From Bog-756 sp963830165 (lineage in GTDB: Bacteria > Actinomycetota > Acidimicrobiia > Acidimicrobiales > RAAP-2): a stretch of DNA of 64,000 nt. The stretch spans positions 186,001 to 250,000 of the forward strand of contig CAWHKZ010000007.1 in the NCBI GenBank assembly GCA_963830165.1. Direction: 5' to 3'. Shown here in pieces: positions 62,410-64,000 of this stretch; the first letter of the stretch is position 1, and each line of letters begins with the position of its first letter. The position numbers and the translations under genes were made by a program. A model generated the notes under the pieces. That model made no database searches, had not been told where the DNA came from, and saw only the letters and a list, made by a program, of their open reading frames with translations.

Positions 62410-63831
62410 AGTTGAGTCCACCAGAGTGGTGTACGAGGGGTTGCCCGACCTGAGGGTCCCCCCGACATGACGACCACCGCATCAATCTTCAAGTTCCGTC
62501 CAAAGAACACGAAGGAGAAGATGCGGTGGAAGTCACCAACACGATGGGCGCGGCAGCGCTCGTGCGCAAGTACCTGGAGTCCGATGCCGGCAGCGAGCTA
62601 CTGGCCGAGATGGTGAAGATGGCAGCCGAGCTGCTGATGGACGCCGAGGTCGACGTGGCCTGCAACGCCGGCTACGGCGAGCGCACCGAGGACCGGGTGA
62701 ACAGCCGGAACGGCCACCGGGAGCGGCGCTGGGACACCCGGGCCGGCACGATCAACCTGGAGATCCCCAAGCTCCGGAAGGGCAGTTACCTGCCGAGCCT
62801 GCTCGAGCCCCGCCGGCGGGCCGAACAGGCCCTGGTCTCCGTGGTCTGCCAGGCCTACGTCGAGGGCGTCTCGACCCGGCGGGTCGACGACCTGGTCCGG
62901 TCGATGGGCATCGACGGGATGTCCAAGTCCCAGGTCTCCGAGTTGGCCAAGCACCTCGACGGCAAGGTAGCCGAGTTCCGCAACCGGCCCCTCGATGCCG
63001 GGCCCTACACCTACGTCTGGCTGGACGCCCTGTTCCACAAGGTCCGCGAGGGCGGGCGGGTGGTGAGCGTGGCCACGGTCATCGCCACCGGGGTCAACGC
63101 CGACGGCCACCGCGAGGTGCTCGGCGTCGACGTGTGCACGACCGAGGACGGGGCCGGTTGGATGGCCTTCCTGCGGGGCCTGGTGGCCCGGGGGCTGTCG
63201 GGGGTGGCCCTGGTGGTCTCCGATGCCCACGAGGGCCTGAAGAACGCCATCGCCTCGGTGCTGCCCGGGGCCTGCTGGCAGCGGTGTCGGACCCACGCCA
63301 TGCGGAACCTGTTGACCCGGGTGCCCAAGGCCACCCAGGCCATGGTGGCCACCCTGGTGCGGACGGTCTTCGCCCAGTCCGACGCCACCCAGGTGCGGGC
63401 CCAGTTCGCCCGGGTGGTCGATCAACTGGAGGGCCAGTTCCCGGCGGCCGCCGAGTTCCTCTGCGACGCCGAGGCCGACCTGCTGGCCTTCGCCACCTTC
63501 CCGGTCGAGCACTGGCGCCAGATCTGGTCCAACAACACCCAGGAACGGCTCAACAAGGAGCTCCGCCGACGCACCGACGTGGTCGGGATCTTCCCGAACC
63601 GGGCCGCCCTCATCCGCCTCGCCGGCGCCGTGCTCGCCGAGCAGCACGACGAGTGGGCGGTCGCCCGGCGCTACATGTCGGCCGAGTCGCTCACCAAGGC
63701 CCGCATGCACCTGATCACCGGTGAGGTGGCCGGACCCGAGGAGGTGACCACTGCCCAACTCGATGTAGCCAGTTAGCCAATCAACACGATTGGTGCGGTG
63801 GTCGTCGTACACCACTCGCCCGGACTTGACC
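62410..63831 (+). mobile_element. IS256 family element (1,422 bp)
   Basis: Imperfect inverted repeats AGTTGAGTCC...GAGTGGTGTAC (left, 62410–62434) and GTACACCACTC...GGACTTGACC (right, 63807–63831). Outer flanks are the identical 8-bp direct repeat CGGAGAAA (62402–62409 and 63832–63839), the size expected for IS256. One transposase gene occupies most of it. The element lies just upstream of the pentapeptide-repeat gene (start 62370) and may alter its promoter. Confidence 0.9.
62526..63776 (+). CDS. IS256 family transposase
   Basis: A 416-residue DDE transposase of the IS256 (mutator-like) type: N-terminal ERTEDRVNSRNGHRERRWDTRAGTINLEIPKLRKGSYLPS; first Asp in YTYVWLDALFHKVREGGRVV; second Asp in GVALVVSDAHEGLKNAI with the C-x-x-C/H-type CWQRCRTHAMRNLL; Glu in IWSNNTQERLNKELRRRTDVVGIFPN. 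GTG 62526 is the start, with GAAGGAGAAG 5–15 nt upstream. Complete and probably active. Confidence 0.92.
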   Translation: MEVTNTMGAAALVRKYLESDAGSELLAEMVKMAAELLMDAEVDVACNAGYGERTEDRVNSRNGHRERRWDTRAGTINLEIPKLRKGSYLPSLLEPRRRAEQALVSVVCQAYVEGVSTRRVDDLVRSMGIDGMSKSQVSELAKHLDGKVAEFRNRPLDAGPYTYVWLDALFHKVREGGRVVSVATVIATGVNADGHREVLGVDVCTTEDGAGWMAFLRGLVARGLSGVALVVSDAHEGLKNAIASVLPGACWQRCRTHAMRNLLTRVPKATQAMVATLVRTVFAQSDATQVRAQFARVVDQLEGQFPAAAEFLCDAEADLLAFATFPVEHWRQIWSNNTQERLNKELRRRTDVVGIFPNRAALIRLAGAVLAEQHDEWAVARRYMSAESLTKARMHLITGEVAGPEEVTTAQLDVAS

Positions 63832-63839
63832 CGGAGAAA

Positions 63840-64000
63840 TGCCACCCAGCGGATGTGGAGCAGTGAGTTGCGCCGCCAAGCCCCCCTGTACCGGTTTTGG
63901 TACTGCCGATTGCATAACACGCAACACATGTTTTTCCTAGCACCGTCATCTGAAGCATCACGGAGCGTGGCCGCCTTCAAGTTCGCGGTCTGATTCGGTT
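63840..64000. other. right-end flank, no gene recognised
   Basis: The last 161 bp after the IS256 target duplication have noticeably lower G+C and no convincing reading frame. GTACC-GGTTT-TGGTAC at about 63889–63904 is a short inverted repeat. Confidence 0.35.

Overview
This is a high-GC (roughly 70%) actinobacterial chromosome segment. A GcvT–GcvPA–GcvPB cluster lies beside an Rv1828/FtsR-type MerR regulator. There is also an F420-type (Ddn-like) reductase, an scpA–scpB–pseudouridine synthase–aro–cmk–plsC–ispH–der gene string, and many GTG starts and GTGA overlaps. Secreted proteins built of GYW-x-VA-x-DGG-x-FA-x-G repeats make me favour class Acidimicrobiia; that placement is inference.

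1–22.8 kb is a conserved housekeeping backbone: membrane mannosyltransferase-like genes, trpS, scpA/scpB, a pseudouridine synthase, the aroH–tyrA–aroA–cmk–plsC run (prephenate and shikimate end-steps, CMP kinase, lysophosphatidate acylation), a GT2 glycosyltransferase, an HD phosphohydrolase, ispH, a DUF512 radical-SAM protein, der, a secreted GDSL hydrolase, and a GlxA-type regulator coupled to a DJ-1/PfpI protein. It ends at a TetR gene and tRNA-Pro(GGG).

22.8–40.6 kb is accessory DNA. The 3' end of tRNA-Pro (anticodon loop to downstream terminator) recurs at 25.1 kb and 29.9 kb, and weakly at 40.6 kb. A tyrosine-integrase C-terminal remnant sits just inside the first copy. This is the signature of stacked integrations at a tRNA. 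The cargo includes a PIN-like/AbrB toxin–antitoxin pair, a sulfotransferase, an IS21-like element carrying a pRiA4b ORF-3-type passenger gene, a GYW-repeat lipoprotein, a GntR regulator, a secreted peptidylglycine-monooxygenase-like copper enzyme, a P-loop kinase and a fresh 2,487-bp IS21 element. The SDR and acyl-CoA carboxylase genes (38–40.3 kb) are compositionally like the backbone.

41–51 kb returns to backbone genes: an HTH protein, an amidohydrolase, a gamma-carbonic anhydrase, a small nonapeptide-repeat (GSIxSIxSx) protein coupled to a lipoprotein and a DUF2889 protein, MerR, a PD-(D/E)XK-like protein, gcvT, gcvPA, gcvPB, a deazaflavin-dependent reductase and a class II aldolase. 52–64 kb holds three large secreted repeat proteins (two GYW-repeat, one fibronectin-III plus pentapeptide repeat), a second, near-identical copy of the 2,487-bp IS21 element nested in an older broken IS21, and an IS256 element with intact target duplications.

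A striking technical feature is the number of single-nucleotide (or 4-nt) frame breaks in otherwise well conserved genes: the PIG-V-like mannosyltransferase, pseudouridine synthase, aroH, tyrA, plsC, gcvPB and all three large repeat proteins near the right end. This suggests uncorrected assembly indels, although real pseudogenization cannot be excluded without reads.
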